From CAWDMC01 sp963803295 (GTDB lineage: Bacteria; Acidobacteriota; Terriglobia; UBA7540): a DNA stretch of 64,000 nucleotides. Shown piece after piece: positions 35,445-45,200 of the stretch. The stretch spans positions 299,208-363,207 of the forward strand of contig CAWDMC010000004.1 in NCBI GenBank assembly GCA_963803295.1, given 5' to 3'. The first letter of the stretch is position 1, and each line of letters begins with the position of its first letter. The notes beneath the pieces were generated by a model. That model saw only the letters and a list, made by a program, of their open reading frames with translations, made no database searches and had not been told where the DNA came from. The position numbers and the translations under genes were made by a program.

Positions 35445-37144
35445 TTACGATCTCCCTCCGCGGTGGCCAGGGCGCCAATTTACTTTAGGAACGGATCCAC
35501 CATCCAAATTGGCCAGAACGCGTGGCAGTCGATTGGGGGCCAGGAAGTGGGGACAATCTAGGGGCATGGATCCTACGTTGCGCCCGATTGGACTGCCGAC
35601 TGGCTGTACCGCGAATGCAGGTTCATTCTCGACCGCTGGGCGAAAGGTCCGGACGCGGAGAATTACGCTGCCCTGGGCATAGAGCAGCAGGCGGCCTTCC
35701 GTGCTCGCTTGCAAGAGATTATTCGCCACAACACCTATGATGCTGCCACCGGAAAGATCACCATTGATCCCGCACGCGCCGCGGCCTTCGATGAACTTGA
35801 GGCGCACTACGCGGATGTGTTCACGCGCGGCCGGAACGATTACGCCATTCAGCGCAACGCCCTGAGCGACCCGCAAAAGCTGCGCGCCATGAGCGCGTTC
35901 TTCTGGTGGACGGCCTGGGCGGCTTCCACCAATCGCCCGGGCTCGGACGCTTCCTATACCCAGAACTGGCCACATGAACCTCTGATCGGGAACCAGCCGA
36001 CAAGTGGCGCCATCGTATGGACCACCATCAGTTTGCTGCTGGCGGGCATGGGCGTATGGTTTGGTGTTTTGCCTCGCAGCCTCGCATCGTCGCAGACGAG
36101 CTACTGCCCACAAACGATCCTCTGCTGGGTCTGCGGCCTACACCCTCGCAACGGGCTACCATCAAGTATTTCTTCGTCGTCGCGGCGCTATGGGTGGTGC
36201 AAGTTGGACTCGGCGCCGTCACCGCGCACTACGGCGTCGAAGGTTCCGGTTTCTATGGAATCCCGCTGGACCGCTGGTTGCCTTACAGCGTCACACGGAC
36301 GTGGCATTTGCAAATCGGCCTCTATTGGATCGCCACGGCGTGGCTGGCTACCGGCCTTTACATCGCTCCCGCCGTCAGCGAGGCGGAACCCAAAGGCCAG
36401 CGCCTTGGCGTCAATGTTTTGTTTGGGGCGCTCATGTTTGTAGTGGTGGGGTCGCTGACGGGTGAATGGCTTAGCATTCAGCACAAGCTCGGCAACATGT
36501 GGTTTTGGTTCGGGACGCAAGGCTACGAGTACGGTGACTTGGGCCGAGTCTGGCAAATTTTGCTTTTTGGTGGAGTTACGTTTTGGTTGTGGCTGATGTG
36601 GCGCGCTCTCAAACCGGCTTTCGCCAAGCGCGACCAGAGCCACGCGTTGCTCTTGATGTTCCTGCTCTCTAGCATCGCGATTCCCCTGTTTTAGGCTGCG
36701 GGCCTGAGGTATGGCGAGCGCAGCAACCTGGTGACCGCCGAGTATTGGCGTTGGTGGGTTGTGCATCTGTGGGTGGAAGGCTTCTTTGAGGTTTTCGCCA
36801 CGGTGGTGATTGCATTCCTTCTCACTCGCCTCAAACTGCTCTCGGTCCCCACGGCGACGCGCGCCGTCATGTTCTCCACGGTCGTGTTTCTTTCTGGAGG
36901 AATCATCGGGACTCTTCATCACCTCTATTTCGCGGGAACTCCCAACATCGTTCTTGGGCTCGGAGCGGTGTTCAGCGCCCTGGAAGTTGTTCCCCTGGTG
37001 CTGATCGGATTCGAGGCTTGGGAGAACATCCGCCTGGCGCGCTCACGCCAACAGCAAATCTGGGTGGCCGCCTACAAATGGCCCATTTACTTCTTTGTCG
37101 CCGTGGCGTTCTGGAATTTTGTGGGCGCCGGCCTCTTATTATGA
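35445..37144 (+). pseudogene. norB: Quinol-dependent nitric oxide reductase (qNorB) pseudogene
   Basis: The coding frame begins near 35445 without the first membrane helix and reads IQIGQNAWQSIGGQEVGTI-stop-GHGSYVAPDWTADWLYREC. The TAG at 35559-35561 replaces the conserved Trp of the family WGHG motif. A single base is missing in a T-run near 36063-36066, and then the frame continues with TNDPLLGLRPTPSQRATIKY, YWRWWVVHLWVEGFFEVFAT and other signature blocks. A second amber (TAG at 36692-36694) replaces the Tyr before AAGLRYGERSNL. The frame stops at 37142 after FWNFVGAGLL, about 100 residues early. Both ends are missing; the reductase is dead unless rescued. Confidence 0.85.
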
Positions 37145-37224
37145 AGGGTGACGTTCTGCGGGAAGCCGTTTAACCGTCGACACGGGCGACTTGGTAACAG
37201 TCGGGAAATTGGACCATCGCCAAC

Positions 37225-37728
37225 ATGTCTCAGCAATTCGACCGAACGGTATCAGCTTTCTCGGATGATTCCGGCCCGCCCGTGCGGGGATTCCTGCACC
37301 GTCCTTCAGCGTCACCGAACGATGCGACCGGCGGTAACGCGCTCGTGCTCACGCACGGTGCCGGGTCGAATTGTCAGGCGCCGTTATTGCTAGCGGTGGC
37401 AAATAAGTTCGCCGCCACGGGATACACCGTCCTCCGGTGCGACCTGCCTTATCGTCAAAAGTGTCCGCACGGACCGCCTTTTCCCAGCGCCAGTGCCGAG
37501 GACCGTGACGGGCTGAGAAATGGCACGCACGACGCTTTTGGGTCGCTGGCAGAAATGGAATCAGCATTGAAGTTGATCCCGGCCGCCACAGCCCTTATTG
37601 CCGTGGACGGAACTGGCCACGATCTTTCATTCGGTAGGGAAAAACATATTGGTACAATCGATCTCCCATCCAAGGTTCTAGACGCATTTGAGCGGTTTCT
37701 CGGGACGTGTCTGGGAAAGCGAGGTTGA
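37225..37728 (+). pseudogene. Alpha/beta-hydrolase of the KANL3/Tex30 type with internal deletion
   Basis: The frame is open (167 residues) but the protein is too short. NALVLTHGAGSNCQAPLLLA and YTVLRCDLPYRQKCPHGPPF run normally to EDRDGLRN, then jump to GTHDAFGSLAEMESALKLIP. In intact relatives about 60 residues, including the GHSYGG nucleophile elbow with the catalytic Ser, lie between these blocks. The in-frame deletion removes the active site, so a normal hydrolase activity is unlikely, though the reading frame survives. Confidence 0.65.
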
Positions 37729-38056
37729 ATTAAGTCTTGCCAGCATTGGCAGGTTTTCGATTGGGCTCACGAGACGGCCTTTTCCCTTGCTGATCTGGAG
37801 CGTGCTGCCGCGGCCGGGCTTACGAGCGCGAGGGCAATCCATCGGCATATAACGCGAATTGATGGTGTTGAGAGCTCGAACCCCAGTGTGCCGTCCCAGG
37901 TAATTTCTTACCATAAGCCGACGGGCACCTATGATTCCGAAAGTAGGGGCACATGGCCATGCGCTCCCACAAAGCGACGAGCCCTTTATCGCTCGTGTAA
38001 AGAATTAGCTGGGACGCCACCCCAAGAATCCAACGGGATCTAACTGCGGCCAGTCC
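37729..38056. other. Intergenic stretch without recognised gene
   Basis: About 330 bases between the deleted hydrolase and the end of the minus-strand methyltransferase. Frames here show no family similarity. No terminator recognised. Confidence 0.45.
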
Positions 38057-38635
38057 TTAGGACGCGGGAGCCGGCCGCTTCGCGCGGAATCGAAACCGTC
38101 CCCCGAGCGCCTCAACATTTACCTGTTCAAAACCGGCAGCTCGCAGTCCTTCCGGCAATCCCTTCGGGTCGATCGCCACGAGTGTATCGGCCAGGTGATA
38201 GAGCCACATCCTCACGGACCAGCTACTGTCCGACCCAACGAAGATTCCTCCAGGTCTTAAAACCCTAAACGCCTCCGCGAATACCCGGGCCTGAAGGCCA
38301 GATGAGGGCACATGGTGGAGCAGCATCGTGAAGGAAAGAACAGCGGAGAACGTCTCGTCGCGGAACGGCATGGCCGTAGCGTCACCAAGTTCGACGGTGA
38401 CGTTCTCGTTCCCCAGACGCTCGTGAAGAGACTGCGCCAATGTGGAATCGAGTTCAAGGCAGGTGAGGTGAGGGCACTGGTGGCGCAGCCAGTCGGTGGT
38501 GAGGCCCGGTCCTGGGCCGAGTTCCAGCACATCGCCGTCCAAAGCCACTCCTTCCAGAGTCCACGGCAAGATCTCATGCTCGAGCCGCAGCTTCCAGCCC
38601 TTTGATCGGCAACACCAATGATGCCGGCGGTTCAT
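38057..38635 (-). CDS. Class I SAM-dependent methyltransferase
   Basis: 192 residues, typical for a compact UbiE-like Rossmann methyltransferase. The SAM motif VLELGPGPGLTTDWL is present, then CLELDSTLAQSL, the acidic motif GDATAMPFRDETFSAVLSF and the post-motif FRVLRPGGIFVGSD. Substrate unknown. It shares the minus strand with the NnrS-like operon, 100 bases downstream of its last gene. Confidence 0.85.
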   Translation of the reverse strand: MNRRHHWCCRSKGWKLRLEHEILPWTLEGVALDGDVLELGPGPGLTTDWLRHQCPHLTCLELDSTLAQSLHERLGNENVTVELGDATAMPFRDETFSAVLSFTMLLHHVPSSGLQARVFAEAFRVLRPGGIFVGSDSSWSVRMWLYHLADTLVAIDPKGLPEGLRAAGFEQVNVEALGGRFRFRAKRPAPAS

Positions 38636-38734
38636 CCACCCCCCAGCCTTTAATCGCGGCCCTCAATTACCATACATCGCCAAGGCAGCGGCGTCGCCCC
38701 CCGCGCCAGGATACCGACTCTGCCTGCCTGCTGC

Positions 38735-40285
38735 TCACCGCGCCAGTACCGGTAGTGATGCGCCCAAGCGCTTGGCTCGGTGCGTGTGAGCCAGATTCAT
38801 GGTGTGCCACAATTCCACTCCCAACCATGCCAGCGCCGTAACCTCAATGAATCCCGTTACTCCGACCAGGGGAAAAGCCACACGAGGAATGAAGTCAGTA
38901 AGGATTTGCAGCACCACCCGTCCGCCGCATCCCACGTTAAGAAGAATGAAGGGTCCCCACAGCGAGCTGACGCGACTGGAATCCACTCCCGCCAGGATCG
39001 GCACGACCCGCGATGCCACCCCCAGAATCATGAAGCTGACGAACCCCACCGTATAGGCATGACGGTACGAACCCAGGAAAGCGTGGGAGAAGCCCTGGTG
39101 TGTGAGCACCCCGTAGACGAGGAAGAAGGGGAGCATGGCCATGGAAAAGAGCAGCCAGGTGTAGGCCGCTCGGATGAACTTCAGGCTGCGGTCGGATTGC
39201 GAAGTCTTGGCAAAGACGCGAATTTGCATCACCAGCAACACCGCCCATACCGCCATCAGAATGAATGCCAGCTCAAGTCCGATGGAGTAATAGAGATTGC
39301 CGGAAGAGAAGAATAGTTCGTAGCTCGCGATGTCGAGAATCAATGAGCCATTGATGAGCCAGAAGATCAGCGATTGGCGGTCGCGCCGCGGCTTGCCCAG
39401 AGCATAGACCGCCGGTACAAACCGCTGACTGACTCCGGCGATAATCAACGCACCAAAGCCCAGCAATTGGATGTCGCGCAGCGGGCCGTCAATCAGGCCA
39501 ATTCGCATCACCAATTGATCGACCCCGACCGCTGTCACTTTGGCAAAAAAGAGCAGGTCGCTCACGATGGCCTGAACGAAAAACCAGAAGAAGGCCCCGA
39601 AGATGAATTTCTCATAAATCTGGTGCGGTTCCACGGATTGCCGTGCGGTTTTGAGGATGATGCCGACGAACATCGTGATGGCGGCAAGCTCGGTAGCCGC
39701 CGCCAGAATTCCCAGACCCACTCCCACCGGCATAGGCTGGAACAGTTCCGCTCCCACGCGCGAGGCGATGCCGATGAGCATCAGGTAAAGCGTCAGGTTG
39801 GCCAGGTCCGGCCGCCACAACAAAACATACTTGAAGCGTGGGAACGATTGATAGGCAAAGCCCATCACGAAAAGCCCCATCCACCCGAAAATCATGGCAT
39901 GTGCGTGCGCGTGGATGGCGGGCACCAGGCGAACTTGCAGAAAGGTTCCTCCGATAGCGATTTGTAGGAGATTGGTGGCGCCCCACAAAGCGCCCACCGA
40001 AAGAACGATGACGATGGCTGCCTTGAAGAATCGCCGGTAGATGAAATCCCCCAGCGATTCCTGGTACACGTACTCATCTTTGCTGGGGTTGCGCATTTCG
40101 GCGTTCAATTCCCCCACCAACGCGTCGACGTCAACATTGTGAACGGCGGCAAAGAACTCCAGGGTTTCGGCGGGACCGTGCTCACCCCCACAACCTTTCA
40201 GCCCGAATCTGTCAAAGACGCGACGCGCCGTGGGGCAAGATTTGACGATGTCGGCAACGCTCATAGGTTTGGTGATTTCCGTCAT
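38735..40285 (-). CDS. NnrS-like membrane protein fused to an N-terminal DUF1858/ScdA-N-like domain
   Basis: 516 residues. The first 70 form a small soluble domain, with VADIVKSCPTARRVFDRFGL and a Cys in GLKGCGGEHG, like DUF1858 or the DUF542 domain of Ric. After a linker, about eleven membrane helices follow with the NnrS-type histidine-rich segment VPAIHAHAHAMIFGWMGLFV and later HAYTVGFVSFMILGVASRVV. It overlaps the stop of the upstream 81-residue gene by 4 bases (ATGA). NnrS members protect against nitrosative stress; the fused domain suggests contact with Fe-S or haem repair. Confidence 0.82.
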   Translation of the reverse strand: MTEITKPMSVADIVKSCPTARRVFDRFGLKGCGGEHGPAETLEFFAAVHNVDVDALVGELNAEMRNPSKDEYVYQESLGDFIYRRFFKAAIVIVLSVGALWGATNLLQIAIGGTFLQVRLVPAIHAHAHAMIFGWMGLFVMGFAYQSFPRFKYVLLWRPDLANLTLYLMLIGIASRVGAELFQPMPVGVGLGILAAATELAAITMFVGIILKTARQSVEPHQIYEKFIFGAFFWFFVQAIVSDLLFFAKVTAVGVDQLVMRIGLIDGPLRDIQLLGFGALIIAGVSQRFVPAVYALGKPRRDRQSLIFWLINGSLILDIASYELFFSSGNLYYSIGLELAFILMAVWAVLLVMQIRVFAKTSQSDRSLKFIRAAYTWLLFSMAMLPFFLVYGVLTHQGFSHAFLGSYRHAYTVGFVSFMILGVASRVVPILAGVDSSRVSSLWGPFILLNVGCGGRVVLQILTDFIPRVAFPLVGVTGFIEVTALAWLGVELWHTMNLAHTHRAKRLGASLPVLAR

Positions 40286-40527
40286 GATAATTTCTCCGTT
40301 CCCACCGCCTCGATGCTTGCCAGCTTAGGAAGCGCCGCCCTACCCACTGCCGCGTTTAGCTCTGCCAGGAACGTGTCCAGCTCAAACCCATGCTTGCCGG
40401 CGGCAAAAGCTACGGAATGGGTTCCCCCGCATTGCAAATTCAGGCCGTGGCTTCGGAAGACTCGCATCGTTTGAGGCCAGTTCCTGACGATTTCTCCAAC
40501 TTTCATTTCGGATGTAATGACTGCCAT
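40282..40527 (-). CDS. DUF1858/DUF542-like small protein
   Basis: 81 residues consisting only of the small domain: VGEIVRNWPQTMRVFRSHGL and a Cys in NLQCGGTHSVAFAA. It is the same domain as the N-terminus of the downstream NnrS fusion and of Ric. The ATGA overlap with the next gene makes translational coupling certain. A weak GGGGG stretch precedes the ATG. Role as an NO-responsive ligand or haem-delivery protein is guesswork. Confidence 0.75.
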   Translation of the reverse strand: MAVITSEMKVGEIVRNWPQTMRVFRSHGLNLQCGGTHSVAFAAGKHGFELDTFLAELNAAVGRAALPKLASIEAVGTEKLS

Positions 40528-40586
40528 GAATTCATCCCCCCTTTCGAACCTACGTTCGCAGGATAATGTGCCCTGAAACTGGGGGC

Positions 40587-40631
40587 GATGACTTCTGTCA
40601 CGGGGCCCACTACCCCGTGACTTCTGTCATC
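40587..40631. promoter_or_regulatory. Double TGAC-N4-GTCA operator in divergent NO-cluster promoter
   Basis: TGACTTCTGTCA occurs twice (40589-40600 and 40618-40629, 29 bases apart) inside a larger inverted repeat, GATGACTTCTGTCACGGGG against CCCCGTGACTTCTGTCATC. It lies 62 bases before the DUF1858 gene start and 48 before the radical-SAM start on the other strand, so one regulator could control both directions. The half-sites match the one upstream of ric. Confidence 0.6.
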
Positions 40632-40676
40632 GCCATCGTGCCGTTGCTCGTATGAAATGGGTGGCGAGGAGCACAC

Positions 40677-41570
40677 ATGCGAGACGCAGCCCGAAACAAG
40701 CACAAAGTGGATTTCAACGAGCGGCCCTTTATAACCATCCGGGAGGCGACCCAGACGTGCGACTTGGCGTGCGTGCATTGCCGGCAAGCGCGCAACCGCT
40801 GCGGTTAGCGTTGGAACTATCGACGTTGGAGGCGCAGCGCCTGATCGACCAGGTTGCCGCAATGGAGGTTCCGGTGTTCGTTTATCACTGGCGGCGATCC
40901 GCTCAAGCGGCCTGATATCTTTGACTTAGTGGAATACGCGACCGCGCGTGGGGTGCGGACGTCGTTGACCTCGAGCGCCACGCCTCTTCTGACCCGCGAC
41001 GCGATTGCCGAACTCCAGCGGCGGGGCTGGCGCGTTTGGCGGTGAGCCTGGATGGGTCTACGGCGGAAATTCACGATGCGTTCCGGCGGGTGCCGGGTTC
41101 GTATAAGTGGACGCTCCGCGCCATTCGCTGGGCCCGCGAACTGGGCCTCCCCGTCCAGGTCAATACTACGATTACACGCCGCAATATGGCAGATTTTGAC
41201 GCTATGGTGCGGCGGCTCGAATCGTTCGATATTGCCATGTGGAGCGTCTTCTTTCTGGTGCCCACCGGGCGTGGACAACTGGACGACCTGGTTTCCGCGG
41301 AGGAGTTCGAGGCGGTCTTCGCCAAGCTTTACCAGGTCGCCCGGCGAGTGCCGTTCGATATCAAGACAACGGAGGCGCAGCACTATCGCCGCTACGTCCT
41401 ACAGATGCGCGGCGGCCAGGCTATACATGGCTTTGGTTCCGCCGATGTCCTTACTACCCAACGGCGGAATCACGCCTGCAAGCTGCCGAATTTCGCGAGC
41501 TGCGGCCATGACTGGAGATCGATTACTCTTCGGAGTCATCCGGACTCGGTGCTGCAGCCGAGACCCTTAA
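40677..41570 (+). pseudogene. Radical-SAM/SPASM protein (TIGR04053-like), frameshifted three times
   Basis: From the ATG at 40677 the frame reads DFNERPFITIREATQTCDLACVHC, with the radical-SAM C-x3-C-x2-C motif, then runs into a stop at 40806 after losing one base. The next frame gives LRLALELSTLEAQRLIDQVAAM, the third (from about 40880) ITGGDPLKRPDIFDLVEYATARG and the fourth (from about 41030) LAVSLDGSTAEIHDAFRRVPG. The C-terminal SPASM cysteines are not recognisable and the end seems deleted. All parts are in order, so one gene was present. Radical-SAM genes beside NO genes often make haem d1 or a modified peptide. Confidence 0.78.
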
Positions 41571-42230
41571 CCATGGGATTCAGGTTGCGATTATAGAACT
41601 CGCGAGCGGCCCCGACCCGGTTGCGGATGGATGGTGATGGATGGCAGGACGGACTCCCCCGAGATCATAACCAGTGAGCCAAAAAGCGCCAACAGACTCC
41701 CGCTAAGCATACTCCGAACGGGTCGAGATTCAAGAAGCAAGTGGTAATCGCCGAGTGCGACACCTGCGAGGCATGTAAGCCAAAACTCCGCTTCCTGAAC
41801 CGGGTCGACGAACGACAGCCTGGCAAATCGGCGTGACGCTATTCCTGGCATCGGCTTACAGACAACTGGTATTCCTGCTGCCGACCCTTCTTCAGCGCCG
41901 GGGCCTTGATGATCGAGAAATAGCAGCGGACGCTCTTGGACTCCTGACCTCACTATCAAGGGCCTTCCCGGTCTACTGGGAGCCTTTGTAGTATCGCGCC
42001 TCTGCCCTATTTTGCGGGAATCTTACTGACACACCGCAGCGTACCTTTAGTGTTAACTTGCCGTAATCGTTTTCTGTGTTCTGATCTTACTTCAGGTAGA
42101 GCTCTATCTCTTTAGTAAAAGGCTTGCTCCTGCATCCACCTCGTTACGCCCCTCGCCAGATGTGTTCGTGTAGGATTTGCCGGAATAACCGGGATACGAG
42201 CGCCGGAATGCCGAAAAGTGCTCCTGCAGT
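41571..42230. other. Intergenic region without recognised gene
   Basis: About 660 bases. One minus-strand frame of 122 codons (41591-41959) is open but has no family resemblance and no ribosome site. Nothing recognised; it may be further debris of the decayed cluster. Confidence 0.4.
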
Positions 42231-45200
42231 TCAACGGATTAGGAATGTCGTCGGCGCAACAACAACCCTGGCGCTCGGATTGTAGTAGTCATAGAGTACC
42301 GAGGATGCTGATCGAGCCTTCTCGGCAAGCCGCGGCCGGAAGCTGAAATCAAACCGCGTTCCACCGGCTTGCGGCCACAGATAAAACACGACCCGGTCCG
42401 GCAGCACCTCGTAGCGGTTGATGCTCCAATTCTTCTGTGCGGTATCAAGCGACCCGCGATCGACTTCGGCACCCGGCGGCAGTCCGATTTCAGCGATCAT
42501 CATGCCATATCCGCGGAATCCGACGCGCTCCGAAGCGACGTGACACACGATCTCGTCGCCCGATTGAGCTTCCGCCTTACTGAAACGCACGGACATTTGC
42601 AACCCGCTGGACTCTCCGGTGGCGGCGACGAACTGGCCTTGATTCGAAGCGCGCCACGGTTCGTAATGCGTACCGACGAGCTCGACTGAGGCTTCGCCTG
42701 AACTGTGCGGGCGGCGGATCTCGATGCGATTCTGGCCTTGGACGAGAAAGCGGCTGACATCGACTTCAACCGGATTTGCGAGTTCGCCCGGCGCTGCCAG
42801 CCGGATCGATCCGGCTTCGCGGCCATTCACCGTAATTGCCGCTTCCATCGCGGCAGCCGCAGACGGAGTTTCTTTCGAAACCGTCGCGTTTTCGGTTGCG
42901 AGCAGCGTGAGCGTCTGCAACACATTCACTGTCGCTTGCGTTGAGTACCACACGCCGTAGCGGTCTTTTTGAGCCAGTAGGAGGAGCAGCCCCTGGTCGA
43001 TCAAAGATTGATCGGCCGCCGATTGCGATACAGGCTTCAAACCCTGAAGCAGCGCCTCGACTGCTAGAGCCGTGGTCTCGACGCGGCCGGCTTCTCCCCA
43101 ACCGTAAAAGGGTGTGTTGGTCTCGAGCGCCCAGTACACGCCACTCTGTTCGCGACGAGCGAGGGCTTGCAGCCGCCGGGCGCCCTGAGCAGCCTCAGTG
43201 GAACGATGCGCGGCCAAGGCTGCCAGTGTGTAAGAGGCAATCAGATAGGGTTCATCGATCGCCTCGACTCGCGGGCGCAAGTACGTTAGTGCAGAGGCGA
43301 CCGGATCTGCCGGCGGCTGATTCGGCCGGGACGCCTCGCCCGCGAGCTTCGGCGGGTTTCCATGGCTGGCGCCGGATTTCGCAGCCTCGCTCCCGGTATC
43401 TGAAGGCAGCGACGCCAGCACTCGCGCTATGGAGGCCGTGAGCAGTGCCGCTCTGCGCGTGTCTTCGCGGCCCTCAATCACCCAGCGGTGCCCGGGCCAA
43501 CTGGCGTCTTTGCGTTGTTGGCCCATCAACCATGACCTGGCTGCCTGGACAACCTCCGGGTCGACCTTGATGAAATCGGAGGTGTCGCTAAGAAAACGAA
43601 GGGCGTATGCCGAAAGCGCGATGTCAGGCTCGTCGCCGGATCCCCAGTAGCTGAAACCGCCTCCGGACGCTTGATAGGACAGCAGGCGTTCGTAGCCGAG
43701 CTGCAAATATCGCCGCGCTCTCGTTTCGAGCGCCGCGTCGCTGTGGCCAGCCAGCTTGTGGTAGCGCAAGAGCAGCAAACTGGGATAGGCCGAAGAGATG
43801 ATCTGCTCGCCGCATCCGTACGGCCGCTGAAGCATGCCTTCGATCGCATCGATAATATGGGCCATCAGGTTCGGGTAGATCTTCAGGCGCGCTTCGGCTG
43901 ATTCCGCGATGGCGCCCGGTGGCACATTGAGCGAAAGCGAGGTTGCCTCGCCCAGCATCCGATTCACTGTCGTCGTGATCTCCTGCCCGTCAGGATGGAC
44001 CGAGACTTTACGCTCAATGGCGTCGCTCGATTCGCTGCCGATTGCAGTGACCCGCTGTTTACCATCGGTCACCGACTTCGCGGCGCGGAAGGAAAACACC
44101 TGCTTTGCTGAATCGCCAGCCGCGATCTCCGCGTGGCGGTGCGCGGGACCGAGCAGGGTAAACCAGTCGCCCGGTTTCATCTCAAAGTCGATCGATTGCG
44201 ACTTATCGAGGTAATTGCGCGCAGTCACCGGAAGCGCGATCTCGTCGCCCTGGGTCAAGATGGGCGGAGGATCGAGTTGGACGAAAAAGGGCTGGAAAGC
44301 GCGAAGTTCCTTTTCAGCCGTGCCGACTTCACCCTCGACCGTCGAGCCGATCGCCGAGATCTTCCAGGTCGTAATGTTGTCCGCCAGCTTGAATTTCAGT
44401 TGCGCTCGGCCATTGGCATCAGTGATCAGTTCAGGTTCCCATAGAAGAGTCTCGGGGAAGTACTCGCGCGGGCGTGGTGTGCCGCTCCCAGCTTTGGAGT
44501 CACGCCGCGAGAGGGATTCGATAAAACGTTCGTGCGGGGGCGGTGGGGGTGGAGGCGGGGATGGTCCCCCTCTAATCGCAGTTATGCCTGCGAGGCTCGA
44601 GCTTTCGGTGTTGAAGGATGTAACCTCGGCCGTGACTGTGATCTTGTGCGTTGCGCCGCCCACGGCGAGCGTGATGTCGAGTTCAGTCACCTGGTCCGCC
44701 AGCACTGGAACGTCCGTTTCGGAACCGGTCACGAATCCGATATGGCCGAAACTGATATCGTAGTTGCCCGGTTCCAGGTTGCGCAGCAGATATCTGCCAT
44801 CGGAACCCGTCTCGACGCTCACTGTGACCGAACGGGACTGAAGCGTAGCGTGAATGGTTACGCCGGCAACAACCGCCCCGGATGCATCGGTTACTATGCC
44901 CCTAATGGCCCCTTTGCCTTTGGCCAGCACGATAGAAGCTGACCGCACAGGCTTTAGTTGACTTCCTGACTGCTCCGATACGGCGCGTTCGTAGTGAGCT
45001 ACATCAAAATCGTCTTTAGTGCCGCGCTGGCCATCGGGACCCGCGCTGCGCAGGGCGATGTTAATCATTTTCAGTGTAACCGGCGTAATCTTGTCGCGTT
45101 TTTGCGACCGGCCCTTTCCGGAATTAGCTTTCTGGATCTGGACCTGGTCGGAGTAACGATTTTCAGCTTCGAATTTGAGATAGTAGCCATGATTCCAAGA

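Noticed and set aside
35559..36694. Recoding of TAG as an amino acid in norB
   Set aside because: Considered because both nonsense codons are TAG, but the gene also has a frameshift and lacks both ends, so simple decay is the better explanation. No suppressor tRNA is seen in the window.
40587..40631. Rho-independent terminator
   Set aside because: The inverted repeat lies between divergent starts and lacks a T-tract, so an operator reading is preferred.
41591..41959. 122-codon minus-strand frame in the 660-base gap
   Set aside because: No resemblance to known proteins and no start signal; possibly debris.
44215..44763. 182-codon plus-strand frame inside the macroglobulin gene
   Set aside because: Antisense shadow of the polyproline and regulatory-domain part of a conserved protein.
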